A stretch of 64,000 nt of DNA from Hyphomicrobiales bacterium (GTDB lineage Bacteria > Pseudomonadota > Alphaproteobacteria > Rhizobiales > Rhizobiaceae): contig UCCA01000018.1 of NCBI GenBank assembly GCA_900470805.1, positions 124,001 to 188,000 on the forward strand, given 5' to 3'. The notes beneath the pieces were generated by a model. That model was not told the DNA's origin. It saw nothing but the letters and a program-made list of their open reading frames with translations, and did not search any database. Below are positions 16,533 to 25,393 of this stretch, piece after piece. Made by a program: the position numbers and the translations under genes. How positions within the stretch are numbered: position 1 is the stretch's first letter; each line of letters opens with the position of its first letter.

Positions 16533-18305
16533 ATGGACGCGATCAACGGCAAGGCTCATTTCTCGGTAAACACCCGGCTGACCAGCCTGCTGGGCGAAGC
16601 ATATCGTTCAAGCGAAGCGGCTTTGAAAGAGCTTGTCGACAATGCTTGGGATGCCGACGCCAACAACGTTTGGATCACCCTTCCAGATGCAATGTCCCGC
16701 GATCCCGTTGAAATACGCGACGACGGCGCCGGCATGACGGCTGCTCAAATGCGTAGCGACTACTTGAACATCGCCAGTGATAAGCGTGCCCGCTCAGGGG
16801 AAAGGTCGCCCCGCCTCAACCGACGTATTAAAGGACGCAAGGGTATCGGTAAGTTCGCAGGCCTGGCGTTAGCAAACCGGATGCAGGTCACTGCGGTCGC
16901 GCGCGACCAGCGCTGTACTCTCGTAATAGACAAATCGGTTCTTGCGGAACATGTTGACGACCTTGAAGCGGTTCCGCTGCCTTTCGACGAATTGGGCGCG
17001 CGCGGTTCGCCATCGGGAACGGCCATTGTCCTGTCAGAGCTGGATGCCCGCCTCAATTTTCCAACCCCGGACCGTCTGAGGGAGGTACTTGTTTATGAAT
17101 ACGGCCGCGAGGACAGCTTCAAGGTTTTTGTTGATGGTGTTCAGCTTACCGTCGAGGATGTCCCAGGAACCTCGGTTCGTACCCAAGCCGATTTGACGCT
17201 GTCGGGGTCCGTAGGACTTCACTTCACCATTTCCGACGCGAAGAGGCCGCCCAAGTCATCCGGGATAATTTTGCGGGTAGACGGCAAGGCGGTCGGCAAG
17301 CCAATGCTGTTCGGGCTCGACGGCGACGAAGATATTCCTTTGAAATTGGCGAAGCGTGTATACGGGGAAATCGACGTGACCGGTCGCGATGACTTCGTAA
17401 CCGCAGATTGGGGCGGCGTTATCGAGAACGCCAAGGCATACCAAGAGCTTCGAGACTTTGTTGTCACAAATGTGAAACAAGGCCTCAAAGACGCCCACGC
17501 CAGGGAAATGTCCCTTCAAAGGGCGCGGCTTACAAAGCAATTGAAGAAGCGCCTTGAGCAATTACCCGAACATCGGCGCAAATATGCAGAGGAGGCAGTA
17601 ATGCGCATCCTCGGTCGATACTATGGAGAAACGCCCGAACGTATTTCAACGATTGCGGACGTCGCACTCGATGCGATGGAGCATGATGCCCATTGGGCCG
17701 TTCTCGATAACATCAGCAATCTAAGCAAGGGCGACGTTGGTGCTTTCGCGAAGGCATTAGAAGAGTTCGGGTTGTTGGAATTGTCTGTACTTGCGTCGCA
17801 AGTCGCGCGGCGATTGACTTTCCTCGATCGTTTGGATGAGCTCGTTGCCAATCCGGCTACACTGGAAAAACAGATACACCTTGCGTTGGAGAGCAACCTT
17901 TGGGTTCTGGGTCGAAACTATTACAGTATGGCCTCCAACAGGACCCTCCGTGCGGTGATTGGAGAATACTGTGATGAGGAGTTCTCGGGTGAGCGAGCAG
18001 CCAAGCGACCCGACTTGCTTCTTGCTCAGGATTTTCAAGAGAACATGCTGCTGGTTGAATTTAAGCGGCCTAGCCATGCGATCGGGCGCGACGACGTCAA
18101 TCAGGCCGAAAAATACCGCGACGATCTACAGATCAGGATCGCCCCGAGCGGGGTATTGAAAATCCTCATGTTGGGAAAAGGTCGGGTCGATAGCCTGAAT
18201 ATGCAGAACCTTGCCCCCAATATCCGGATCAGCTCGTTTCGGGCAGTCATCTCGTCGGCACGAAGTGAGTTCGAATGGCTCATGAAGTCCCTGTCAGACG
18301 TTTAG
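16533..18305 (+). CDS. GHKL (Hsp90-like) ATPase fused to a Shedu-like PD-(D/E)XK nuclease domain
   Basis: 590 residues. The N-terminal ATPase has the Bergerat-fold motifs: N box ELVDNAWDAD (33-42), G1 box DDGAGM (63-68) and G2 box GRKGIGKFAG (101-110), as in Hsp90/MutL/MORC proteins. A helical middle section (~300-440) follows. The C-terminus starts LEKQIHLALESNLWVLG (444-460) and holds a PD-(D/E)XK signature: RPDLLL (Asp494), LLVEFKRP (Glu509, Lys511) and a QAEKY helix (Gln524). This resembles the DUF4263 domain of Shedu SduA. A nucleotide-gated nuclease is the natural reading. It is the last gene of the operon, directly abutting the previous stop codon. The third codon positions look less GC-rich than in the core genes, suggesting transfer. 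Confidence 0.85.
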   Translation: MDAINGKAHFSVNTRLTSLLGEAYRSSEAALKELVDNAWDADANNVWITLPDAMSRDPVEIRDDGAGMTAAQMRSDYLNIASDKRARSGERSPRLNRRIKGRKGIGKFAGLALANRMQVTAVARDQRCTLVIDKSVLAEHVDDLEAVPLPFDELGARGSPSGTAIVLSELDARLNFPTPDRLREVLVYEYGREDSFKVFVDGVQLTVEDVPGTSVRTQADLTLSGSVGLHFTISDAKRPPKSSGIILRVDGKAVGKPMLFGLDGDEDIPLKLAKRVYGEIDVTGRDDFVTADWGGVIENAKAYQELRDFVVTNVKQGLKDAHAREMSLQRARLTKQLKKRLEQLPEHRRKYAEEAVMRILGRYYGETPERISTIADVALDAMEHDAHWAVLDNISNLSKGDVGAFAKALEEFGLLELSVLASQVARRLTFLDRLDELVANPATLEKQIHLALESNLWVLGRNYYSMASNRTLRAVIGEYCDEEFSGERAAKRPDLLLAQDFQENMLLVEFKRPSHAIGRDDVNQAEKYRDDLQIRIAPSGVLKILMLGKGRVDSLNMQNLAPNIRISSFRAVISSARSEFEWLMKSLSDV

Positions 18306-18925
18306 CTGACGGCTGTTGTCTTGACTGCGTTTATAATTCCTCCGCCAATGCTCCTAGAACCTCGACACTAGACAGCTTTTGTTGAGTTGCATGCAACGCC
18401 GTCTTGGGCTCGACCATAGACTGGGCAAGCGTTATGCAAGGAAGCCATCGCGGAGAACCAAGACGACGTCGCCCCAGACAAGGCGTAAGCGGTGTTTTCC
18501 TGCCATATTGACCAAGCCCGGTAGGCGGTTCTGAGAGCTACCGCTGCGGCAAAGGGACAGTGTCGTAATCTGCATCGCAAAGCCCTACGGTGAATGTTCT
18601 TTGGGGGGCCTAGCCTGTGCCGAATTCGGGCTGTATGGTGGGTGCAGGTGCACCTGCCGGGGAGACCTTGCTTTGAACGAGCGTCAGTTAGAAACCGACG
18701 TGCCTTGCCCGCTCAAGACTTCGCGATCACGGGACGCTAAGCCGGCCGAGGCTTCACCAGAACAGGCTTCGGGGCACGGATATGTTCTGCCGCGCAAGCG
18801 GGTGAGCGAGGGGCGACCCAGAGAAAGGTTGAAGCGTCGAAGGCCCGTGTAGGCGTTCGATTAAAGGTGACCGAATCCTTGTTCTAATTGTTGACAATTC
18901 GCGCGATTTGTCGCCTGCTCCGCGG
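18306..18925. other. Long non-coding stretch after the GHKL-nuclease gene
   Basis: About 620 bp without a convincing gene. Short open frames on both strands have unlikely composition (Arg/Cys/Pro-rich) and no ribosome sites. No tRNA, terminator with a clear T-run, or repeat was recognised. It separates the four-gene operon from the XRE regulator. Confidence 0.5.
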
Positions 18926-19177
18926 ATGGATTCTACCTTAGAAATCATGAATGCGCTAAGGGCGGCCCGCGCCCTCACAGGACTTAGTCAGGACGAGCTG
19001 GCGGTCTTGGCGGGCGTCAGCCGTCAGATCGTCGCGCGGATAGAGAAGGGCGAATCCAACGTACTTGTCGACGCGATCGAGAAGGTACGAGTCGCGCTTG
19101 AAGGTCGGGGGGTGGTGTTCATGGATGGCGCCGCTGGCCATGGTCCCGCCGTCGCGATGGCGCGTCCAGACCGTTGA
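18926..19177 (+). CDS. XRE-family helix-turn-helix regulator
   Basis: About 83 residues with a single Cro/C1-type HTH: ALRAARALTGLSQDELAVLA, then VSRQIVARIEKGE, followed by a short C-terminal strand (GVVFMDG) common in small rhizobial XRE proteins. The start is taken at the ATG at 18926; an ATG at 18947 also keeps the whole HTH, and no clear Shine-Dalgarno sequence distinguishes them. It is convergent with the AAA+/M41 gene, 22 bp apart. It could act as an island regulator or as an antitoxin-like repressor, but no toxin gene is adjacent. Confidence 0.75.
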   Translation: MDSTLEIMNALRAARALTGLSQDELAVLAGVSRQIVARIEKGESNVLVDAIEKVRVALEGRGVVFMDGAAGHGPAVAMARPDR

Positions 19178-19199
19178 GATCCATTCACTGCTCGGGAAA

Positions 19200-21104
19200 T
19201 TACGCGCAGCCGTGGAAGATTGTCGCCACTTCGTCAGCGCTCAGTTTGCCTTTTTCAAGCAGGTGACCGGCGAGCGACGTCAGGATCGGGACATGATCTG
19301 AGAGAAGGGATTTCGCTCGCTCGAACTGGCTCTGAAGTATTCCCATGATTTCGGATCGCATTTGGCGTGGGAGGTGCCAAGCAGTGTTCGCGTCTATCTT
19401 TGCGCCGTCCAGTGCGAACATCAAGCTTCTGCCCATTCCATATGACGCGACGATCTGGGTCGCTAACCGGGTCGCGTATTCGATATCGCTGCCTTTTCTA
19501 CCTCCTACCCCGTCGGAATGCGCTCCTAGAACAAGGTGCTCTGCGGCTGCCCCTGCAAGCGCTCTGCAGATCAGATCCTCCAGGGACTCGCGTGTGTACA
19601 CGTCAGGTTGGCAGTGAGAAAACTGCGCGTGGCCGAGCTCGATTACCGACACAGACGGGCGGTAGCTTTTCCTTACGGACAGAGCCACTTTCATGTCCGA
19701 CCAAAGCAGCAACGCGACAACGGCGTGACCAGCCTCGTGTACCGAAGTTCTCGAAACGGTTTGGTCCAGGACGGTCTGCAGCGGAGGAAGCGCATCCGCA
19801 AGGTCCTGGATCTGAGGTACTCGCTGTCTGCCGCGGGCACACCGCTTCGCCTCACGTGCCAATCGTTCAAGATCAGCAGGCGTCCAACCATCTAGATCGG
19901 CCGCCAGCGTTCCCAGGTCGTCTGAGACGCAGCTATATCCCATGTGAAAACGCAGTATGTCCGCGCGCTCGTCCGCGTCCGGCAGATCAAGCCGCACGTG
20001 ACGTTCGATGCGCCCGCTTCGGAGCAGCGCCGGATCTATGGCCTCCGGAAAGTTCGTCGCCGCGACCACGATGATCTTGTCGCGTCCCTCGGCGCCGTCG
20101 ATGCATTCCAGCAGGTGGTTGACGACCTGCGTCGAATAGACTTCATGTTCCCCCTCGAACCTAGTCCGGTCACCGATGGAGTCGAGCTCGTCCAGGAATA
20201 AGATTGCTGGTTGCTGGGAACGTGCTTTTTCGAAGGTCGCGTTCATAGCGGCTAGAAGGTTGCCGAGATGACCGGCCGACTGCCATTTTGATACGGACGC
20301 GGTAACCAGCGGAATCCCGCAGGAGCGCGCGAGCGCCGACGCAAAGAAGGTCTTTCCTGTTCCAGGCGGGCCATGGATCAGAACGCCGCGGTCGACATCC
20401 TGCCACCCAATCTCGCCAGAGCGTTCTCTTGCCAAGTCCTCGATCAACGAACGGGCCCAGGGTTTCAAAGACGCGTAACCGGGGAGGTCTTCCAGGGAAT
20501 GGCACGCGATGGGGACACCAGCACATCGCATTTTGAGGGCAACGGCGTCGTCGACATCCAAGTGATATTTCATTAGAGCTCGCGCCAGTACGTGAAAGTC
20601 GCAACCGGTCAAGGCGACAGCCGCTTGGTGGTCGATCGGCGTGCGCTTCAAAAGCGCACGTGCTGCATGTATTAGTCGTACATCGGGCCGCTCAAGAGTG
20701 AGCGTCGCGTCCGCCGCGGCAAGCAGCTCTGCCGGTACCGCGTCAAGGCTACGGGCCAGAATCAGGACAGTTTTGCAGCCTGCAAGTTCTTCTATGAGCC
20801 GGCCGTCGTCTTTCTTCCTGTGGGATTCGATCCCATGCACGATCGTGCTGTTCGCGATGTATCTGGGGCTTCTCAGATCGTGCGCGTTGAGCAGGAGTTC
20901 CGCAGCTTTTCTGTGTACGCCGAGCGTCTTCATGTCGGGGACCAGCAAGATCACCGTGGACGGGCAACCCGTCATCAGATGAAACTGGGACCGCAAAGTT
21001 CGGGTGATAGACGAATAGGCCAGAAACAATGCGGTCCCTCTACGCAAGGACTCGAGCACTGTCTGGCGACGCGAAAGGCGGCTTTGGCGGCGTTCACGGT
21101 TCAT
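19200..21104 (-). CDS. Soluble FtsH-like AAA+ ATPase with M41 metallopeptidase domain
   Basis: 634 residues. A ~200-residue N-terminal region of unknown fold replaces the membrane anchor of FtsH. The AAA+ domain follows with Walker A GPPGTGKT (245-252), Walker B ILFLDELD (301-308) and the second region of homology NFPEAIDPALLRSGRIER (351-368). The C-terminal peptidase has the zinc motif HEAGH (456-460), and Asp540 (GSDIEYAT) at the position of the third FtsH ligand. So it is an ATP-driven protease without membrane segments. It overlaps the upstream DUF6634-like gene by 11 bp, so the two form an operon. Its place in an accessory island suggests a regulated proteolysis or defence role; that is inference. 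Confidence 0.88.
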   Translation of the reverse strand: MNRERRQSRLSRRQTVLESLRRGTALFLAYSSITRTLRSQFHLMTGCPSTVILLVPDMKTLGVHRKAAELLLNAHDLRSPRYIANSTIVHGIESHRKKDDGRLIEELAGCKTVLILARSLDAVPAELLAAADATLTLERPDVRLIHAARALLKRTPIDHQAAVALTGCDFHVLARALMKYHLDVDDAVALKMRCAGVPIACHSLEDLPGYASLKPWARSLIEDLARERSGEIGWQDVDRGVLIHGPPGTGKTFFASALARSCGIPLVTASVSKWQSAGHLGNLLAAMNATFEKARSQQPAILFLDELDSIGDRTRFEGEHEVYSTQVVNHLLECIDGAEGRDKIIVVAATNFPEAIDPALLRSGRIERHVRLDLPDADERADILRFHMGYSCVSDDLGTLAADLDGWTPADLERLAREAKRCARGRQRVPQIQDLADALPPLQTVLDQTVSRTSVHEAGHAVVALLLWSDMKVALSVRKSYRPSVSVIELGHAQFSHCQPDVYTRESLEDLICRALAGAAAEHLVLGAHSDGVGGRKGSDIEYATRLATQIVASYGMGRSLMFALDGAKIDANTAWHLPRQMRSEIMGILQSQFERAKSLLSDHVPILTSLAGHLLEKGKLSADEVATIFHGCA

Positions 21105-21567
21105 CAGGATAGCTCCAGGTAGCCAGGGTTCCGTTTGCGATGGGAAGTGGGGATCCGAGGCGATACCATCGTGTGGTTGCGAGTGCGCACCTTCCAGTAA
21201 GCGACAACAGCTCGATTGGCGCTGTGAACCGAAATTCTTTCGAAGCTTTCGGATCTGATGGTCCGGGGTAGTGAATGTGACCGACGAGTGTCGGCAACGT
21301 CAATTTGTCGACATACCAATCTTCCACAATCGGAACGTCCATGTCGTCTAAGGACGGCAGCGCCTTGGACATGACGATTGATCTCAAATCGTCCGACAAT
21401 GATCGCAAGGCGTTCGCGCGGGCCGATATGGACCGCAACGATGAATTTCTGTCAGCTTCACCGTATCGGAGGAGTACCATCACGTTCTTGCTCCAACTGA
21501 GACTCATGAGCACAGCGCTCATGATGTGATCATGGTGTTCCTTCACGCTGACATTGTCAACAATCAA
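21094..21567 (-). CDS. DUF6634-like protein, partner of the AAA+/M41 protease
   Basis: 157 residues. Its pattern, a helical N-terminal half (ALRSLSDDLRSI) followed by VEDWYVDKLTLPTLVGHIH and ending near TTRWYRLGSPLP, resembles what I recall of the DUF6634 family; this is from memory, not a search. Its stop overlaps the protease start region by 11 bp, so the two are translated from one message. It may be an adaptor or substrate-delivery partner. The start is assumed at the ATG at 21567 (MIVDNVSVKEHHDH); ATGs farther in are possible. Confidence 0.65.
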   Translation of the reverse strand: MIVDNVSVKEHHDHIMSAVLMSLSWSKNVMVLLRYGEADRNSSLRSISARANALRSLSDDLRSIVMSKALPSLDDMDVPIVEDWYVDKLTLPTLVGHIHYPGPSDPKASKEFRFTAPIELLSLTGRCALATTRWYRLGSPLPIANGTLATWSYPDEP

Positions 21568-22325
21568 TCTAGTGAGACACGTAGGGTCATGAGGCCCCAG
21601 ACGAGCAGCATGAGTTACTCACCAGGATCGCGATGAAGCGCTTCGGCAAAGGGCTGATGGAACGCGGGGAGGCGTCGTGCGGGCAGGGCAACGTCAACGG
21701 GCTATCCCGCCGTTAGGGTCAGCCGAACAAACTGTTGTGCTACGTACTTCAGCGCATGTCACCGACGTTGCGCTTACCCTAAAGCGGGTGATCGGCCGCC
21801 GCGACGCCATTGAGGAGTTAGAGATTGTGATGGCTTTCTTTGGCGCGTGATCTTGAACGGCGTGCACCCATAGAAGGGCGTCAACTGCAAAGGAAATGCG
21901 CGGCAACCACCACCACGTCATGAGCAAACGCGTGACCACTGCGGTACGCCTTAAGTAGACGTCAAAGGTTCGTCAGAACCCGCTTTGGCTTGTGCGATTA
22001 CACGTGAGACTGACCCCAGACCAATGCCAAACCTCTTAGCGATAGCGCGCTGTGCGCTGCCGTTCATATGCATCGAAAAAATTTGCGCAGATAACGACTG
22101 GACAGGACCAACACGCAGTAAGGTGGCACGTAGGATACTGATATCCCAGACATTTTCAGGGTTCGCATTTATGTTCTCCCTAACCCGCCATTGCCGACAT
22201 TTTCCATAGCTATCGAGCACCTGCATTCGCGATTGACTGGTCGCGAAGTATCTATGCGCTCAACAGACATTTCATCGTCCGTCGCCGATGCTGCCGATCG
22301 TGCGACGGACGCTGTCAACAGACCA
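21568..22325. other. Degraded boundary region between island and core genes
   Basis: About 750 bp with stop-rich frames. The part nearest the island (21600-21940) encodes no plausible protein in either direction. A small HTH ORF (21951-22226) occupies the remainder. This looks like eroded mobile or accessory DNA next to the conserved L,D-transpeptidase gene. I found no tRNA or duplicated attachment sequence. Confidence 0.4.
21951..22226 (-). CDS. Small putative helix-turn-helix protein or fragment
   Basis: 91 residues. The C-terminal part AQRAIAKRFGIGLGSVSRVI reads as a helix-turn-helix of the type seen in resolvases, transposases and small regulators. The N-terminal half has no recognised domain. 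No ribosome site precedes the ATG at 22226. It may be the remnant of a transposase or an independent small regulator. Confidence 0.4.
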   Translation of the reverse strand: MQVLDSYGKCRQWRVRENINANPENVWDISILRATLLRVGPVQSLSAQIFSMHMNGSAQRAIAKRFGIGLGSVSRVIAQAKAGSDEPLTST

Positions 22326-23831
22326 TCAGGATCGCGTACGGCTGGCGCTCGTGGCTGACATGGCATTCAGCGTCTGGGCATCGCGGCCGTAGATGTCGTC
22401 GTAGTAGTGGATGATGCCGTCGGCGGTCGGCCAGGCGGTGAAGTAGGAGACGTAGACCGGGATCTCCTGCGGGACCGGCACGTCCTTCTTCTCGCCGCCG
22501 GCTATCTCCTGATCGACTGATTCCATCGATGTTTTCAGGACGGCAGCGGCCATTGCGCGTGGGTTTTCCAAGCGCACGCAGCCGTGGCTGAACATTCGGT
22601 CCTGCGAGGCGAACTTTCCGCGCGCCGGAGTGTCGTGCATGTAGATCGCGTGCGGGTTGGGAAACAGGATCTTCAGCTGACCGAGCGCATTGTCCGGGCC
22701 AGGCGGCTGGACGACGGCGATGTTTTCCAGCGGTTGCGTCCAATCGACCTTTGCCGATGGCATGGATTTCCCGTTGACCGCGACCTTGTAGCCTTCGCGG
22801 TCGAGATAGGACGGGTCTCGCTTCAGGTGCGGAAGCATCTCGTTCTTGATGATCGACTGCGGAACACCCCAGTCTGGATTGAATTCGACCGTCTTTATCG
22901 AGGCATCGAAGAAATTGGTCTGGTGGTCCTGCTGGCCGATCACGGCCTTCATCGACAGCGTGAGTTCGCCGTTCTCGGTGTAGTAGGCCATGTAGGCGGG
23001 CTGGTTGATGAATACGTAGCGGTCGGGAAATTCCTGCGGCATCCACCGCAGTTCTTCCATGGCGACGATGACCTTGTTGATGTTGACCGAGGCATCGCCA
23101 CCCTGTCCCGACGTGCGCAGCCAATGCAGCTCGGCAGCCAGCTGGGCAAACTTCGGACTGCTCGGCATGAACCGGTCGAGCGCCGACATCAGCTCGGGAG
23201 ATGCCGACAACTGGGCCAGCGTCGCCTTCAGATCGACGGGCTTGCGCTTGAAATCATAGTAGTTCGACAGCTTGTTCGGATCGATGCGCCCGCGGAAATT
23301 GTCCTGCAGGAACATCAGCAGCTTGGATGAGAGCGAAATCTCGAACTGCGCCAGCGCCTTTGCGCCGTCCGGCGATGCCTGTTGAGAATTGCCTGCGGCG
23401 GGCAACACGGCGTAGTCGCCAGCCGTCAGGCCCCAGTCGTCGGCTTGCTGTAGCAGAGCGATTGCCTGCCGCGCCTTGGCGTTCGGCCCCTTCGCGTCGA
23501 TCCAGATCAGCTTGGACTTCGGCTGGCTATAATATGCCTCCAGTGTCGCTGCTATATCGCTGTTCATCGACACTGAAACGCCGCCCATCTCGCGCATGAC
23601 CTTGGCTGGGCTGCCGGCGCCGCCGTCAAAGAGCGTAGACAGGACGGAATCGTCACCCTGCCGGACAATGTGGATCGGCCGCCGTTCCGGCGTTTTATAG
23701 CCGCTGTCCGGGGCCACCTGCGCGGTCTGCTGTGCCGGCTGCGGTTCGGCACGAACTTCGATTGCGCTCCCGGCAAAGGTCAGCATGCTTGCGACGGTTG
23801 CCGTCAAGATAAACGCCGGTTTGTGTGTCAT
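22326..23831 (-). CDS. L,D-transpeptidase of the YcbB type
   Basis: 501 residues with an N-terminal signal peptide (cleavage near VRAEP). A long middle region comes before the YkuD catalytic domain, whose nucleophile motif is FSHGCVRLENPR (near 425-436). Such enzymes make 3-3 peptidoglycan crosslinks or anchor proteins in the periplasm; in polar-growing Hyphomicrobiales, L,D-crosslinks dominate the wall. The layout (a helical scaffold domain before the catalytic domain) fits the YcbB/LdtD group. It is divergent from rlpA, another wall gene, with 430 bp between the start codons. Confidence 0.9.
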   Translation of the reverse strand: MTHKPAFILTATVASMLTFAGSAIEVRAEPQPAQQTAQVAPDSGYKTPERRPIHIVRQGDDSVLSTLFDGGAGSPAKVMREMGGVSVSMNSDIAATLEAYYSQPKSKLIWIDAKGPNAKARQAIALLQQADDWGLTAGDYAVLPAAGNSQQASPDGAKALAQFEISLSSKLLMFLQDNFRGRIDPNKLSNYYDFKRKPVDLKATLAQLSASPELMSALDRFMPSSPKFAQLAAELHWLRTSGQGGDASVNINKVIVAMEELRWMPQEFPDRYVFINQPAYMAYYTENGELTLSMKAVIGQQDHQTNFFDASIKTVEFNPDWGVPQSIIKNEMLPHLKRDPSYLDREGYKVAVNGKSMPSAKVDWTQPLENIAVVQPPGPDNALGQLKILFPNPHAIYMHDTPARGKFASQDRMFSHGCVRLENPRAMAAAVLKTSMESVDQEIAGGEKKDVPVPQEIPVYVSYFTAWPTADGIIHYYDDIYGRDAQTLNAMSATSASRTRS

Positions 23832-24261
23832 TCGAAGTCCCTGTTGTCTGATGCGGCAAACCGTGTCGGCGCGAGCAAATGATCGAAGTCGTCCTGCAAT
23901 TTCTGTCAGGACGTACTAGCGGTAACATTTAGGCCTAAGCTGGGCGACACTATTCCTTCTGCTTATCGAGCACAGATGCGTGAAGCAAACATTCAACCGT
24001 CTGCCTATTGTTCAAGTATCTCATTTCTTCGGCGATCGTTGCGGCGACGGCGCACATTTGCCCTGGCGTGCCGGATCGGCGCGTTAATTTAGCACTTCAT
24101 TAACCATGTTAATTAGAATTGTTCCTATCTCGCCGAAAGCTTTCGCAAATTTGCCACGAAAGCAGCATGATTAAAGTCTCGTTAGGTTGATGGCAGTAGG
24201 GGTTTTCCTGCCTGCAAAGGCGGATTTCTTAACCATAACGGTCTTGAGCGGCGTGGGACAT
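23832..24261. promoter_or_regulatory. Divergent promoter region between the L,D-transpeptidase and rlpA genes
   Basis: 430 bp, AT-rich near 24080-24125, with three TTAA-containing elements at 24084, 24100 and 24109. The spacing does not match the CtrA box (TTAA-N7-TTAA), so no regulator is assigned. No small gene was seen. Promoters for both wall genes must lie here. Confidence 0.4.
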
Positions 24262-25350
24262 ATGAGACGAGACTTCGGGGCGGCGTCATTCGCAACACCT
24301 ATTCGATGGGTTGGGCTGTCGTTGCTGTGCGCAACGGTCACGGCCTGCGGAACGGCGCCAACGACGACAGCCAAACGCACCCACGGCAAGGAATACTTCT
24401 CCGAGAAGGAATACGGCGTCAAGGCGAGCCCGCGCGTCGCCAATGGTGACAACATCCCGAAGGGCGGCGGTCGCTACATCGTCGGCAATCCTTACGTCGT
24501 CAAAGGCAAGATGTATTACCCGAAAGAGGATTTCTCCTACAACAAGGTCGGTATCGCCTCGTGGTATGGCTCGGCCTTTCATGGTCGCCTGACAGCCAAC
24601 GGCGAAGTCTACGACCAGATGCATCTTTCCGCTGCACATCCGACCTTCCCGCTGCCAAGCTATGCCCGCGTCACCAATGTCGAGACCGGCTCCTCCGTTA
24701 TCGTGCGCGTCAACGACCGCGGGCCCTATCACGAGGGCCGCATCATCGACTTGTCGAACAAGACCGCGGACATGCTCGACCTGCAGCACAGCGGCACCGG
24801 CAATGTGCGTGTGCAGTATGTCGGCAAGGCGCGCATGGATGGTCATGACATGCCGTATCTGATGGCCTCTTACGTGCCGAAAGGCAGCCGCATCCCCGGC
24901 ATCAATCCGGGCGAGGGACAGATTGCCAGCGGTGTGATGGTCGCTTCGAACAGCAAGCGCATCACGGCGGACGAGATCCAGAGCTTTGGTGGCTTCACGC
25001 CGCCTTCGCCGGGAAGCGTGCCGGTACCGCGTTCGGCCACATCCTATGCTGGCCCGACGCCGAGCGCATCCTACAATGCCGCGCCGGTGCCGACACCGCT
25101 GCAGCCGCCATCCTTCGGTGGCGCTGTGCCAGAGGCGTTAGATCAGATGGTGCTGCTGCCGGAGATCGGCCCATATCCCTACGAGCGCCCCTATGGCACC
25201 CTGGCGATGGGCTATCAGGAAGAGGCCGTGAAGACCGTGACCGTCGATCTCGCTTTCGACGCCGTGATGGTCCGCAACGACGGCCTGACCCAGGATTCCA
25301 TCCTGGCCTCGTTCAAGCGTCAGAAGGCAGCCGTGCCTGCCTCGCGGTGA
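24262..25350 (+). CDS. rlpA: RlpA-family septal ring lipoprotein (lytic transglycosylase-like)
   Basis: About 362 residues from the ATG at 24262; an open frame extends to 24187 but gives an unlikely leader. The signal peptide ends in a lipobox (VTAC near residue 29), so it is probably a lipoprotein. A double-psi beta-barrel domain follows (ASWYGSAFHGRLTANGE, later VRVNDRGPYHEGRIIDLS), with the catalytic Asp of RlpA in the NDRGP motif. The C-terminal 130 residues are Pro/Ser-rich, and no SPOR domain is evident. RlpA trims denuded glycan at the septum. dacF follows 43 bp downstream. Confidence 0.88.
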   Translation: MRRDFGAASFATPIRWVGLSLLCATVTACGTAPTTTAKRTHGKEYFSEKEYGVKASPRVANGDNIPKGGGRYIVGNPYVVKGKMYYPKEDFSYNKVGIASWYGSAFHGRLTANGEVYDQMHLSAAHPTFPLPSYARVTNVETGSSVIVRVNDRGPYHEGRIIDLSNKTADMLDLQHSGTGNVRVQYVGKARMDGHDMPYLMASYVPKGSRIPGINPGEGQIASGVMVASNSKRITADEIQSFGGFTPPSPGSVPVPRSATSYAGPTPSASYNAAPVPTPLQPPSFGGAVPEALDQMVLLPEIGPYPYERPYGTLAMGYQEEAVKTVTVDLAFDAVMVRNDGLTQDSILASFKRQKAAVPASR

Positions 25351-25393
25351 TGTATTTGCGTGGCCGACCACGGCCTGATCGATGAGGGTTTCG

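Noticed and set aside
18601-18852. 83-codon plus-strand open frame before the XRE gene
   Set aside because: Cys/Arg-rich, no start context, no recognisable protein features.
18926-21567. XRE gene plus AAA+/M41 genes as a toxin-antitoxin module
   Set aside because: The genes are convergent, and the protease pair has no toxin-like product.
21568-22325. An integration site (tRNA plus direct repeat) at the island/core border
   Set aside because: No tRNA, integrase or convincing direct repeat could be found by eye.
24084-24112. TTAA elements upstream of rlpA as a CtrA box
   Set aside because: The spacing (5 and 12 bases) does not match TTAA-N7-TTAA.
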